A stretch of DNA of 64,000 nt from Seonamhaeicola sediminis (GCF_004358095.2 NZ_SMZJ02000002.1:186001-250000), one strand, 5' to 3'. Shown: positions 56,101 through 63,281, counted from the stretch's first letter. Notes: a model not told the origin generated them from the sequence alone. Made by a program: numbers and translations.

Positions 56101-56518
56101 GTTCCAACTCCTTTCTAGTAACCACTTTTTCAAAAAGGGCATCAGGATAAGTAACAATTATGGCAGGTTTTTTACGGGAATTTATTCTATTTAAAACTTC
56201 TGCTCTTAGCAGCACATTGGCATTATCAGTTTCTTCAATTTGATAAGGCCTTCGGTAGCTCCCAGGATAGAACAAAACATCTTTATCATTGATAAGTTGT
56301 TCTAAATCGTTTAGATAGTGTGCCGCTTCTTCTTTGTCATTAAATATTAACAAAAATGGCTTTTCTGATGCTTTAAAAACGCTTGAAATCACATAGGAAA
56401 AAGCAGAACCTACTAATCCTTTTAAATGTATTTTTCCTTGTGTTTGGGTAATAGCAGACATCAGATTTTGCGTTTGCAAAGCCTGTATATAAGACTGCGA
56501 GAGATTTGAAGTACTCAC
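53171..56518 (-). CDS. mfd: Transcription-repair coupling factor Mfd
   Basis: A 1115-residue SF2 translocase that removes stalled RNA polymerase and recruits UvrA. The UvrB-like N-terminal part, the RNA-polymerase-interacting domain (about 450-520, GDYVTHIDHGIGRF), Walker A (GDVGFGKTE), DEEQ box and the C-terminal TRCF domain are all present. Length is normal. Several plus-strand frames inside it are shadows. Confidence 0.96.
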   Translation of the reverse strand: MSTSNLSQSYIQALQTQNLMSAITQTQGKIHLKGLVGSAFSYVISSVFKASEKPFLLIFNDKEEAAHYLNDLEQLINDKDVLFYPGSYRRPYQIEETDNANVLLRAEVLNRINSRKKPAIIVTYPDALFEKVVTRKELERNTLKVAVGDNLSIDFVNEVLFEYQFKRVDFVTEPGEFSVRGGIVDVFSFSHDEPYRIEFFGDEVDSIRTFDVELQLSVDQIKKINIIPNVANKFLEESRQSFLKYIAQKTVVCLKNADLCFSRIDDFFTKAEEAFKELSSELKHSKPEELFVNSTLLKKQLLDFALIEFGTQSVFKNDGTEIIEYNTTPQPSFNKQFNLLIEDLNANYDKGYTNFITCISQQQAQRFHDIFDDAKLDVKDYETVILSLHQGFIDHDNKIVCYTDHQIFERYHKFHIKNGYAKKQAITLKELTNLDVGDYVTHIDHGIGRFGGLQKINVEGKQQEAIKLIYGERDILYLSIHSLHKITKFNGKDGKPPKIYKLGSSAWKNLKQKTKARVKDIAFNLIKLYAKRKTKKGYQYTPDSYMQHELEASFIYEDTPDQSTATADIKADMESERPMDRLVCGDVGFGKTEVAIRAAFKAVDNGKQVAILVPTTILAYQHSRTFKKRLEDFPVVVDYLNRFRTAKEKRETLEALQQGKVDIIIGTHQLVNKNVKFKDLGLLIVDEEQKFGVAVKEKLKTIKENVDVLTLTATPIPRTLQFSLMAARDLSVITTPPPNRYPIESHVIRFNEETIRDAVSYEIERGGQIFFIHNRIENIKEVAGMVQRLVPDAKVAIGHGQMEGKKLEQLMLSFINGEFDVLVSTTIVESGLDVPNANTIFINNANNFGLSDLHQMRGRVGRSNKKAFCYFITPEYSAMTEDARKRISALEQFTELGSGFNIAMKDLEIRGAGDLLGGEQSGFINEIGFDTYQKILNEAIEELKDNEFKDLYNEPDENKVYVKDVTIDTDFELLFPDNYVNNISERLHLYTKLNELKDEEELGQFEKELVDRFGELPEQVTDLLNSVQIKWIASKIGFEKIVMKQGKLIGYFISDQQSSFYHSPFFTKVLGYVQTNPDLCKMKEKQTRQGLRLLLTFGNVKSVEKALALLKPIVA

Positions 56519-56665
56519 TAAATCAACTTCATTTTAACGAATGCAAAAATACATGAATTTTTTTATTTGAAAATGAAAAAAAGCATATGGTTTTATTAAG
56601 AGAACTATCATTTTTGTGTTAGAGGTATAAGTAGTCTTTTTTATAAAATCTTTGAAATTATAGGG

Positions 56666-56749
56666 GTCATTACAAGAAGGCTCGACAAAGTAATCTTCAA
56701 TGAATAAGAGATTGCCACATAAGGTCTAAACGTGATTCACAATAACAGG
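56666..56749. repeat. Degenerate intergenic repeat (GTCATTACAAGAAGG type)
   Basis: The segment begins GTCATTACAAGAAGGCTCGA and contains AAAGTAATCTTC and AAGAGATTGCCAC. It recalls a widespread Bacteroidota noncoding repeat that starts GTCATTGCGAGGAG and includes AAGCAATCTT and GATTGCCACGTCG. The 3' terminal inverse is worn down. No second copy in this window. Confidence 0.45.
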
Positions 56750-56813
56750 CATATAAAAAATATATAGGAAAGCCCAACCCTAATTGACAGTGTCCAAAAA
56801 ATTCAAATTTGGG

Positions 56814-56844
56814 TTTAAATTCTTAAAAATAATATGTACGTTTG
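56814..56844 (+). promoter_or_regulatory. Promoter of the TerB-like gene
   Basis: TTTA (56814-56817), 19 bases, then TACGTTTG (56837-56844), 21 bases before the ATG. Confidence 0.45.
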
Positions 56845-56865
56845 CAGCTATAAACAAGATTATTT

Positions 56866-57297
56866 ATGTCAATTTCAGATTTATTTGATAGTGGGTTTAA
56901 AAAGCGTAACGAAGATCATTTTGCTGCTATTGTAAGAGTGGCTATGGCCGATGGCGTGATTACAGAGGAGGAAAAAGCTTTTTTAGATAGATTAGCACAA
57001 AGGTTGAATATTAATGAAGGGGATTACAAAGCTATTTTAAAAGATTATAATTCACATCCAATAAATCCGCCTGTGGCTTATGATGATAGATTAGAGCGTT
57101 TATATGACTTAGTACGTATGATTCATGTAGATACTATTACTGGGGAACCAGAAATGCTCCTTTTAAAGAAAATTGGTGTTGGACTTGGCTTTCATGCAGT
57201 AAACGTAAAATATATTATTGATAAAGCAATCTCTCTTGTAAACCAAGGGGTTGATTTAGACACTTTTGTTGATGCTATAAAGAATATGAACAGATAG
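56866..57297 (+). CDS. TerB-family protein
   Basis: A 143-residue helical protein of the TerB/DjlA-like type: HFAAIVRVAMADGVITEEEKAFLDRLA carries the typical Ala-Asp-Gly and Glu-Glu-Glu metal-binding pattern (key residues near 31-40). TerB proteins bind divalent metal and are tied to tellurite resistance and stress; no other ter genes are here, so a general stress or membrane role is more likely. It forms a single-gene unit with a promoter and terminator. Confidence 0.85.
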   Translation: MSISDLFDSGFKKRNEDHFAAIVRVAMADGVITEEEKAFLDRLAQRLNINEGDYKAILKDYNSHPINPPVAYDDRLERLYDLVRMIHVDTITGEPEMLLLKKIGVGLGFHAVNVKYIIDKAISLVNQGVDLDTFVDAIKNMNR

Positions 57298-57320
57298 ATA
57301 TAGTTCAAACTATCATATTT

Positions 57321-57354
57321 AAAGCGTCCAACAAATGTTGGACGCTTTTTTTTT
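57321..57354 (+). terminator. Terminator of the TerB-like gene
   Basis: A perfect 12-bp stem (57321-57332 with 57337-57348), AAAT loop, then a long T run. Confidence 0.9.
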
Positions 57355-57537
57355 GAAAAAATTTAGAATTAAATGAATAAAAATTTAAAAATCTAAAATA
57401 TAAGACTTTGGAGTGTAAGCAACTGAGAGACAAACTTTTGCAAAAACCCCAATTATCTGCTGAAAAGCGGACAGGAATTCCTTTATCTAGATTTTATTTT
57501 AACTATTTGATTATCAACAAATTAAATTGAATAAAAT
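57355..57537. other. AT-rich intergenic sequence
   Basis: No gene or strong hairpin is visible. A short stretch near 57448-57475 (CTGCTGAAAAGCGGACAG) is locally richer in GC and may be a worn repeat. Confidence 0.4.
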
Positions 57538-57846
57538 TTTGTTTGTAAAGAAAAAGATTTAATCTTTGCATCGCAGTTATTGTAAAGAGCCTGCAACAAG
57601 AAATAATAATTATTTTGTTGTGTGTTTTAGAGAACACTTCAACATCAATCTGTGTAACAAATAATATATTCCTGAGCCAAGTTCAGGATAAAAAAGAAGC
57701 CATGTTAAAACATAGTACATTCATTTTGGATAGGTATAGTGACCTAAAGTCATTCATGAAGCTTCGGTGTTTTCTGCCTACCTACTTTAAGTAGGTATAT
57801 TTTTCAGAAAAGAATCCGAAGCAAGACAACTGTTTCGGATTTTTTA
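57538..57846 (+). ncRNA. Structured leader RNA or free-standing RNA with attenuator-like end
   Basis: TTTG (57538-57541), 19 bases, AATCTTTG (57561-57568) form a promoter. The transcript from about 57573 has hairpins at 57594-57622 and 57671-57687. A stacked hairpin follows at 57761-57822: 57761-57767 with 57816-57822, 57770-57776 with 57805-57811, and 57779-57785 with 57791-57797. A terminator stem (57813-57820 with 57834-57841, then T) uses the same strand as the first helix, so only one of the two can form. A 30-codon frame (57702-57794) runs into the stacked hairpin. It lies before the TPR gene at 57980. Confidence 0.55.
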
Positions 57847-57979
57847 TTCCTAGAGAAATTATTTCCGATTCAATTAAAATCACACAATTATGTGGTCTAG
57901 AATCACATGTAAAAGATTAATGATTAGGATGATTATGCAATACTGATTGTACATATCATCTAAGAAAATATTTATAACA
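57847..57979. other. Stretch between the leader terminator and the TPR gene
   Basis: Contains no frame above noise and no second promoter that fits the -7 consensus well, which is why transcription of the TPR gene from the 57.54 kb promoter seems likely. Confidence 0.4.
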
Positions 57980-58561
57980 ATGAAAACTAATTTACATAAC
58001 TTATATTTATTTAGAGCTATTGAAGCCTACCCATACGAATTAGAAAAAACTGCCGAAGCATTAAATTATGCTCTGGCGTATGATTCTGAAAATGTAATAG
58101 CTTTATGCTTAATGGCTAAACTACAAAGTGAGCAATTGGGTGATTACAGAACTGCTAAAGCATTTTACGAAAAGGCTATTGCAAGCAATATGGATATGAC
58201 TGATATATATCCAGATTACTCAAGACTTTTAGTGAATAATGGCGATTATACTGAAGCCCAAAAATTAATAGATTTTGCTTTAACTATTAAAGGAATAGAT
58301 AAAGCTGCTATTCTATTAAACCAAGGTTATTTATTTGAAGCACTAAATGAATTTGAAAAAGCCGAGGAAGCACTTGAAAATTCCAAAATGGTTGCATTAA
58401 ACAATGACTTTATTTATTATGTTGATGAAGTCATTAAACGTGTAAACAAAAAAAGGAAAATTCAGAACAATAAAAATCGAGTTAAAGAAACCCAAGAATC
58501 TGCGAAAGCTGAAACTTCAAAAACAAATTGGTTTCAAACTAGATTAAATAACTTGTTGTAA
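57980..58561 (+). CDS. TPR-repeat protein, unknown
   Basis: A 193-residue soluble protein. I use the ATG at 57980; an in-frame TTG at 57947 would add 11 residues that do not look like a signal peptide. Four or five TPR-like helix pairs fill residues 5-150 (ALAYDSENVIALCLMAKL, YRTAKAFYEKAI, DYTEAQKLIDFAL), followed by a basic, Asn/Lys-rich tail. TPR proteins bind other proteins; the partner is unknown. It is interesting mainly for the long structured leader upstream. Confidence 0.82.
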   Translation: MKTNLHNLYLFRAIEAYPYELEKTAEALNYALAYDSENVIALCLMAKLQSEQLGDYRTAKAFYEKAIASNMDMTDIYPDYSRLLVNNGDYTEAQKLIDFALTIKGIDKAAILLNQGYLFEALNEFEKAEEALENSKMVALNNDFIYYVDEVIKRVNKKRKIQNNKNRVKETQESAKAETSKTNWFQTRLNNLL

Positions 58562-58562
58562 A

Positions 58563-58617
58563 AAATCGGCAATGTAATCCTATACCTAGTTTAGGAGCTA
58601 TATTTGCCGATTTCCTT
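58563..58617 (+). terminator. Terminator-like hairpin after the TPR gene
   Basis: A 10-bp stem (58563-58572 with 58604-58613) and an inner TCCTA/TAGGA pair (58578-58582 with 58592-58596). The tail TTTCCTTTT is only partly T-rich. Confidence 0.6.
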
Positions 58618-58724
58618 TTGATATATTCACATTATAAAAGTTCAATTCTAATAAAAGATTCGCACCCAAAATCATATTTTTTAAAATAAGCAATACTTAG
58701 TATCTTGTTGGAAAACCAAAGTAA

Positions 58725-60020
58725 ATGCAAATTAATCGCCGAAAGTTTTTAAAAAACACTGTATTATCTGGTGCAGCAGCCACCCTATTCCCTGTAACAT
58801 CTTGTAAATCTGATACTAGAGAAAAACAAATAACCATTACAACTGATTATTCAGCAATTGACCAAGCTTTAAGTAAACCTGTTTTAAAAAGAAACTTATT
58901 TTCAACCCCTGTAATAATTGAAACTATTGAATTGCTTCGAGATAGAGATAATTTTATATGCAGAACTCGTTCTAAAGACGGTGCTATAGGTATTTCCGTT
59001 GGTCATCCTTTTTATTCTAAAATTGGATACCCCTTGTTTAATGCTATCAAGAGACACTTTATAGGCAAAGATGCTAGAGATTTGGACACGTTGATTTATA
59101 ATGCCGCCGTAACTAATTACAGATTACATGGTATTGCTCTAAATGTGCAAATGGCTACTCTAGAATTTGCTATTCTAGATATGTTGGGAAATATAGCTAA
59201 TAAATCTGTGGGGCAACTTATTGGAGATATTCACAATAAAGAAGTATCAATCTATTTGGGTACCAGAATTAATGAACTCCGAAACAAAGAACCTGAAGAG
59301 TCTCTTGAATTGATGTATAAAGATTGGGAAGAAACCAAAGCTAAAGCTATAAAAATACGTGCGGGTTATGGGCATAATGTTGGCAACGATAAAGACAATG
59401 CCCCTGGAAGAACAGAAAAACTGGTAAAACTGGCTCGTGAAAAGTTTGGAGAGGACATGAATTTAATGATTGATGGCAATGGCACATATTCAGTTAATGG
59501 AGCCCTTAAATTAGGAAAATTATTAGAAGATTATAATTACTATTTTTATGAAGAACCTTTACCTTACGAATGGTATGAGGAGCAAAAACAAGTTCAGGAA
59601 GCTTTAACTATTCCTATGGCTGGAGGTGAGCAGGAATCTCGTTTACATACCTTTCGTTGGTTAATAGCCAATGACGTCTTTCAAGTTGTTCAACCAGATA
59701 TTTTCTATTTTGGAGGTATGATTAGAACCAAACAAGTTTCCCGAATGGCACATGTTATGGGGCAAACCATAGCACCTCATATGTCTAATGGAGGTCTTGG
59801 TTATTTATACATGTTACATATGGTTTCTGCTTGCCAAAATGCTGCAGAATTCCATGAATTTAAAATGTTTGCAACCAAAGATGCTAATGGTAGCATAATA
59901 CCTGTTGAGAGTAAATCAGAGCCGTTTAAAAGTGTAAACGGGGTAATTAGTGTCCCTATTGGTTCTGGCTTAGGCATAAATATAGACCCAGATTATATTA
60001 AAACGCATAAGGTAATGTAA
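58725..60020 (+). CDS. Exported enolase-superfamily protein
   Basis: A 431-residue protein. The N-terminus carries a Tat signal (RRKFLK, residues 5-10) and a lipobox-like end with C27 (FPVTSC). The rest is a mandelate-racemase/muconate-lactonizing barrel: K210-x-R212, metal ligands D250, E276 or E277 and E302, and H352 in APHMSNGG. The chemistry should be proton abstraction next to a carboxylate of a sugar acid or similar compound. The exact substrate cannot be told. The Tat route suggests that it folds with metal before export. Confidence 0.85.
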   Translation: MQINRRKFLKNTVLSGAAATLFPVTSCKSDTREKQITITTDYSAIDQALSKPVLKRNLFSTPVIIETIELLRDRDNFICRTRSKDGAIGISVGHPFYSKIGYPLFNAIKRHFIGKDARDLDTLIYNAAVTNYRLHGIALNVQMATLEFAILDMLGNIANKSVGQLIGDIHNKEVSIYLGTRINELRNKEPEESLELMYKDWEETKAKAIKIRAGYGHNVGNDKDNAPGRTEKLVKLAREKFGEDMNLMIDGNGTYSVNGALKLGKLLEDYNYYFYEEPLPYEWYEEQKQVQEALTIPMAGGEQESRLHTFRWLIANDVFQVVQPDIFYFGGMIRTKQVSRMAHVMGQTIAPHMSNGGLGYLYMLHMVSACQNAAEFHEFKMFATKDANGSIIPVESKSEPFKSVNGVISVPIGSGLGINIDPDYIKTHKVM

Positions 60021-60111
60021 TAGTGATTAGGAATTTAAGACTTACCTATATGTATCTTTATTTTCTAGCTTAAAATGAAATAGAAAAGCAATCACTTTAA
60101 GGGTGTTAAAA

Positions 60112-60273
60112 CTAAGCTACTTTTTTAAGAAGATCATAGCATGGGCATTTTTTACAACGCTTATTTTCGCCCTTTTTGAATTTTTTACAACAACTACTTT
60201 TTACTTTATCAGGAAGTTCAATTCCCAATTTCTTAAGTTTTTTAATTGCCTTTTTTTGTTTCTTTTTGCCCAA
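60112..60273 (-). CDS. Small Cys-rich basic protein (TTG start)
   Basis: A 53-residue protein missed by ATG-based searches. It starts at TTG (60273), with an in-frame stop six codons upstream, and ends at TAG (60112). The first half is Lys-rich; the second half has C28-C29, C40, C43 and C45, i.e. a CC pair and a CxxCxC motif fit for zinc or iron-sulfur binding. A perfect -7 element TATATTTG lies about 30 bases upstream. It precedes ferritin in the reverse direction of reading, 78 bases downstream of the ferritin stop. Confidence 0.72.
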   Translation of the reverse strand: MGKKKQKKAIKKLKKLGIELPDKVKSSCCKKFKKGENKRCKKCPCYDLLKKVA

Positions 60274-60302
60274 AACTTGAAAACTTAGTTACAAATTCTT
60301 GA

Positions 60303-60310
60303 CAAATATA
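60303..60310 (-). promoter_or_regulatory. -7 promoter element TATATTTG of the Cys-rich gene
   Basis: A perfect TAnnTTTG on the minus strand with TTTA 18 bases upstream (60332-60329), 29 bases before the TTG start. Confidence 0.55.
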
Positions 60311-60351
60311 ATTTATTTTTAATTAATCTAAATAAGAATAATTGTTAAAAT

Positions 60352-60879
60352 TTAAGCATCATTATTTAATCCATTGGCAGCAGCAGAACTTACAGTTAAA
60401 TTTTCAATATCTCTATCAAACAAATACAAACCACCTTTATCATCACCAATGAGATTAATTTTATCTAAAATAGTTCTTGCCATAGCTTCTTCTTCTATTT
60501 GCTCAGACACATACCATTGTAAAAAGTTGTGGGTTGCATAGTCTTTTTCCTGAAGCGTAATATGTACCAGTTCGTTAATACTATTAGACACAAAAACCTC
60601 ATGCTTAAAAAGTAATTCGAACATTTCTTTAAAAGACTCAAATGTAACACCAGGAGCTTTTAAAGCCGAAATTTGTGCATGTCCACCACGTTCATTTACA
60701 AACTTTACAAGCTTTAGCATGTGATCTCGTTCTTCATCAGATTGAGCATACATAAAATTGGCTATTCCTTCTAATCCCTTAACTTCTGCCCAGCATGCCA
60801 TAGCTAAATAAATTTGAGAAGATTCTGCTTCTATTCTAATTTGATTATTTAAGGCCTTTTCTATAGTTTTTGATAACAT
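60352..60879 (-). CDS. Non-heme ferritin
   Basis: A 175-residue iron-storage ferritin of the bacterial FtnA type. The ferroxidase residues E17, E50 and H53 (EERDH) and the later EEQ-type Glu (EQIEEE) are in place. No heme-binding Met of bacterioferritin is seen at the usual spot. It stores iron taken up through systems such as Feo. Confidence 0.94.
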   Translation of the reverse strand: MLSKTIEKALNNQIRIEAESSQIYLAMACWAEVKGLEGIANFMYAQSDEERDHMLKLVKFVNERGGHAQISALKAPGVTFESFKEMFELLFKHEVFVSNSINELVHITLQEKDYATHNFLQWYVSEQIEEEAMARTILDKINLIGDDKGGLYLFDRDIENLTVSSAAANGLNNDA

Positions 60880-60937
60880 AACTCTCGGTTTTTTGTAAAG
60901 TTAAAAAATTCTACTGGCTCTTGTAAGTCCACAATGT

Positions 60938-60971
60938 AAAAAAGGTTATTCTTTATTAGAATAACCTTTTT
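60938..60971. terminator. Bidirectional terminator hairpin
   Basis: A perfect 14-bp stem (60939-60952 with 60958-60971) with A run before and T run after, so it can stop transcription in both directions. It ends the minus-strand cupredoxin-like gene. Confidence 0.85.
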
Positions 60972-60995
60972 CAAACTAATTGACTTTATTACTCC

Positions 60996-61385
60996 TTACT
61001 CTACAGTAAGTGTGTACTGTGGTGTTTTGTTTAAAGGACAAAAATACACGTATTCTCCTTTGGTTAAAGTGGTAGTTTTTGATGACTCTACCTTACCTTC
61101 TTTAACTACAGCTGTAACATAAGCGGTTTGAATATGGTTTTCTGGTTTGCTGGCATCTTTGCCTTTTGGCACAAGTACAAAACCCACATCTGTACCAGAA
61201 TTGGCATTGCTAATTTCAAAGATGTAAGATCCTTCGCTTACTGTTAACCCCTTTTGGGTAAATTCACCTGGGGTTTGTTCTAAAGCAATCGTTTTAACGG
61301 CCTTATCTTTCATCATGTTGTCTTGAGCATTACCGTTTAAAGAGAAACTTAATACCATAACTAAAATTACTACTACTTTTTTCAT
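60996..61385 (-). CDS. Cupredoxin-like exported protein
   Basis: A 129-residue exported protein (signal peptide ending GNAQ, about residue 20) with a cupredoxin-like strand pattern (FEISNANSGTDVGFVLVP, then GEYVYFCPLN). The Cys is where the copper ligand belongs, but the following His and Met of true blue-copper proteins are missing (CPLNKTPQYT). It may therefore not bind copper. It might instead bind another ligand or be a structural relative. Confidence 0.75.
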   Translation of the reverse strand: MKKVVVILVMVLSFSLNGNAQDNMMKDKAVKTIALEQTPGEFTQKGLTVSEGSYIFEISNANSGTDVGFVLVPKGKDASKPENHIQTAYVTAVVKEGKVESSKTTTLTKGEYVYFCPLNKTPQYTLTVE

Positions 61386-61443
61386 TTTTTAAATTATTAT
61401 ATGAGCTTTTGCTCTGGTTATTGATTATTTGTTTTTATTAAAA

Positions 61444-61992
61444 TTATACTGTTGCGGCTTCCAATGGTTGGGCTTCAGGAAAATCTACGGGTATTTGTGT
61501 CGTACTATGAATATAGTTTGAAATGGTTTTATCCCCTACTAAAGAAATCACATCAATTAAATTTCCTTTAGAATATCCAGCACTGAAAAAGTTTTCTAAT
61601 ACATCTACATCTGTTCTTCCTCTATTTTCAGTAACGTTTTTGGCTAATCTTGCCAATGCATCCAGCTTGTTGTTAAAAGAAGCTTCTCCGGCTCGTAATT
61701 CTAAAATTTGTTCATCTGTAAATCCGTTCATTTTTCCAATAGCTGTGTGCGCCGATAAACAATAAAGACAATTATTTACTTCACTAACTGCTAAGTTTAC
61801 CACTTCTCTCTCTTTAGCTGATAAAGATGTTTTAGCATTTGAAAAATTTAGATAGTTTTCTAAAGCTGTATCACTATGTGCGTAAGTAGCATATAGGTTA
61901 GGTACAAAACCTAAAGCTTTATTCAAATTATCAAAAATAGCTTGGTTATTTTCAGTTACTTCTTCTCTTGTTGGTACATTAAATGTGCTCAT
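61444..61992 (-). CDS. AhpD/carboxymuconolactone decarboxylase-like peroxidase
   Basis: A 182-residue protein of the CMD/AhpD family. I use the ATG at 61992; a longer frame from 62031 adds 13 residues with no support. The active-site pair C75-x2-C78 and H82 (CLYCLSAH) is intact, so it is probably a thiol peroxidase. A -7 variant CATCTTTG lies at 62036-62029. Confidence 0.9.
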   Translation of the reverse strand: MSTFNVPTREEVTENNQAIFDNLNKALGFVPNLYATYAHSDTALENYLNFSNAKTSLSAKEREVVNLAVSEVNNCLYCLSAHTAIGKMNGFTDEQILELRAGEASFNNKLDALARLAKNVTENRGRTDVDVLENFFSAGYSKGNLIDVISLVGDKTISNYIHSTTQIPVDFPEAQPLEAATV

Positions 61993-62028
61993 AATTTTAA
62001 TTTTATTAATTATTGTTAATTGATGGTA

Positions 62029-62036
62029 CAAAGATG
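62029..62036 (-). promoter_or_regulatory. -7 variant CATCTTTG before the AhpD-like gene
   Basis: CATCTTTG on the minus strand, 37 bases before the ATG. The same eight bases occur before the small His/Cys gene and the candidate RNA at 38.5 kb. Confidence 0.4.
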
Positions 62037-62117
62037 TGGTTGTTATTAACCCTAAACCATGTAACCATTTCCTTTTTGATTGTCAATTTTTCCCTTATTA
62101 TTTTATAACAATATTAT

Positions 62118-62270
62118 TTAGTTAACATGTGGCATTTCTGCATCACAATAGAAATCGTGAATATGCTTCTGCTCACAATGCGTTTTTGGAGAAATAGTAT
62201 TTAATCCTTCTTTTCTTTTTCCTCTGAATATTTCAATTAAATTGAAAATAGATATGTGTTTTAAATTCAT
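62118..62270 (-). CDS. Small His/Cys-rich protein
   Basis: A 50-residue protein. The first half is hydrophobic then basic (FRGKRKEG); the second has C32-x3-H36-x-H38-x3-C42 and H48, a set that could bind Zn, Cu or Fe. Start ATG at 62270 and a CATCTTTG element 27 bases upstream (with TTTT 19 bases before that) support a real gene. It sits between the AraC regulator and the AhpD-like peroxidase. Function unknown; metal or redox handling is inferred. Confidence 0.68.
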   Translation of the reverse strand: MNLKHISIFNLIEIFRGKRKEGLNTISPKTHCEQKHIHDFYCDAEMPHVN

Positions 62271-62296
62271 CTCTTTATTGTTTTAATTATACAGTG

Positions 62297-62327
62297 CAAA
62301 GATGAAGTAAAGGCAAGAGCAATAAAA
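62297..62327 (-). promoter_or_regulatory. Promoter of the small His/Cys gene
   Basis: TTTT (62327-62324), 19 bases, CATCTTTG (62304-62297) on the minus strand. Confidence 0.45.
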
Positions 62328-62361
62328 TGAAGAGAATGCCCTATATGTTGTCAATATTTCC

Positions 62362-63204
62362 CTAAACAGATTGTTTCAGCTGTTTTTTAAAATCTGAAGG
62401 TGAAAGTTCGGTATATTTTTTAAATAAACGACTTAAATGAGAAGCATCTTCAAAACCTATTTCATAGGCAATTTCCTTGGCGGTTTTATCTGTGTATATT
62501 AGTAATCGCTTTGCTTCTAATATTACCCGTTCGTGTATAATTTGAAGCGGACTCGTATTTAGTTTAGCAAACGTATTAGATAAGGTTTTAGGAGATTTAA
62601 AGAGTTTTTCAGCGTAAAATGAGACACTGTGCTCAGTTTTAAAGTGTGCTTCTACCAAGAGGTTGAAATCACGTAACAAGTCTATCTTTGTGTTTTTTGA
62701 AGATTCTACAAAACCTTCTTTAGCTTTTAACAAACGGGTGCTTATGATGATAAAACGTGCCATAAGCATACGTAACATTTCTGCTTGAATAGTATCTTTT
62801 GTTTCTAATTCATCCAAAAACACTTCATTCAAAATATCTAATTTTCGTTGCTCCTTGTTATCTAATTCAATAATAGGTATATGAACATTTCCAAAGAATA
62901 ATAACCCTGCGCAACTCACCTCATGGTCATGATCTTTTATGCAATAAAACTCTCTATTGAATTGATAGACTACTAAATCTGTACCCGTAATAAATTGAAA
63001 GTATTGTACCACCGTTAAAGCCAAAATGCTATGGGGCTCTATAGTGTAAGGGATACTATCTACAATGATTTCGGCTTTAGAACTTTTTGTACGAATGAAA
63101 GTGTATAACTCTGGTTGTTTTGAAGTTCTAAAGGAATCTAGTAATTCCTCATTACCAATTTTAAGAACAGCGTTGGTTGAAAACTCTGTGAATGTTTTTT
63201 GCAT
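62362..63204 (-). CDS. AraC-family regulator
   Basis: A 280-residue regulator with an N-terminal cupin-like sensing domain and a C-terminal AraC DNA-binding domain (about 185-278; SVSFYAEKLFKSPKTLSNTF and EIAYEIGFEDASHLSRLFKKY are the two HTH units, given here by their key parts). It is the natural candidate to control the small His/Cys gene and the AhpD-like peroxidase downstream. The ligand is unknown. Confidence 0.88.
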   Translation of the reverse strand: MQKTFTEFSTNAVLKIGNEELLDSFRTSKQPELYTFIRTKSSKAEIIVDSIPYTIEPHSILALTVVQYFQFITGTDLVVYQFNREFYCIKDHDHEVSCAGLLFFGNVHIPIIELDNKEQRKLDILNEVFLDELETKDTIQAEMLRMLMARFIIISTRLLKAKEGFVESSKNTKIDLLRDFNLLVEAHFKTEHSVSFYAEKLFKSPKTLSNTFAKLNTSPLQIIHERVILEAKRLLIYTDKTAKEIAYEIGFEDASHLSRLFKKYTELSPSDFKKQLKQSV

Positions 63205-63281
63205 TTTTCATAAGTCGAAATAAATGCTAGACATTACACAACATACTTTGAAATGAAATAGTTTTAACTTTTTAAATATAT

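Larger units (their letters stand above)
56519..56865. other. Intergenic stretch between mfd and the TerB-like gene
   Basis: It holds a degenerate repeat (56666-56749) and the promoter of the downstream gene (56814-56844), both listed. The rest is AT-rich with no frame or hairpin of note. Confidence 0.6.

Noticed and set aside
57702-57794. 30-codon frame in the structured leader
   Set aside because: Not listed as a gene because a frame of this length is expected by chance; kept only as a possible leader peptide in the finding.
57573-57846. RNase P RNA, tmRNA or SRP RNA
   Set aside because: None of the conserved cores of these RNAs (for example the GAGGAAAGTCC box or tmRNA acceptor ends) is present.
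60103-60288. 61-residue plus-strand frame
   Set aside because: It is the complement of the Cys-rich minus-strand gene, which has a promoter and a plausible metal motif; the plus frame is a Phe-rich shadow.
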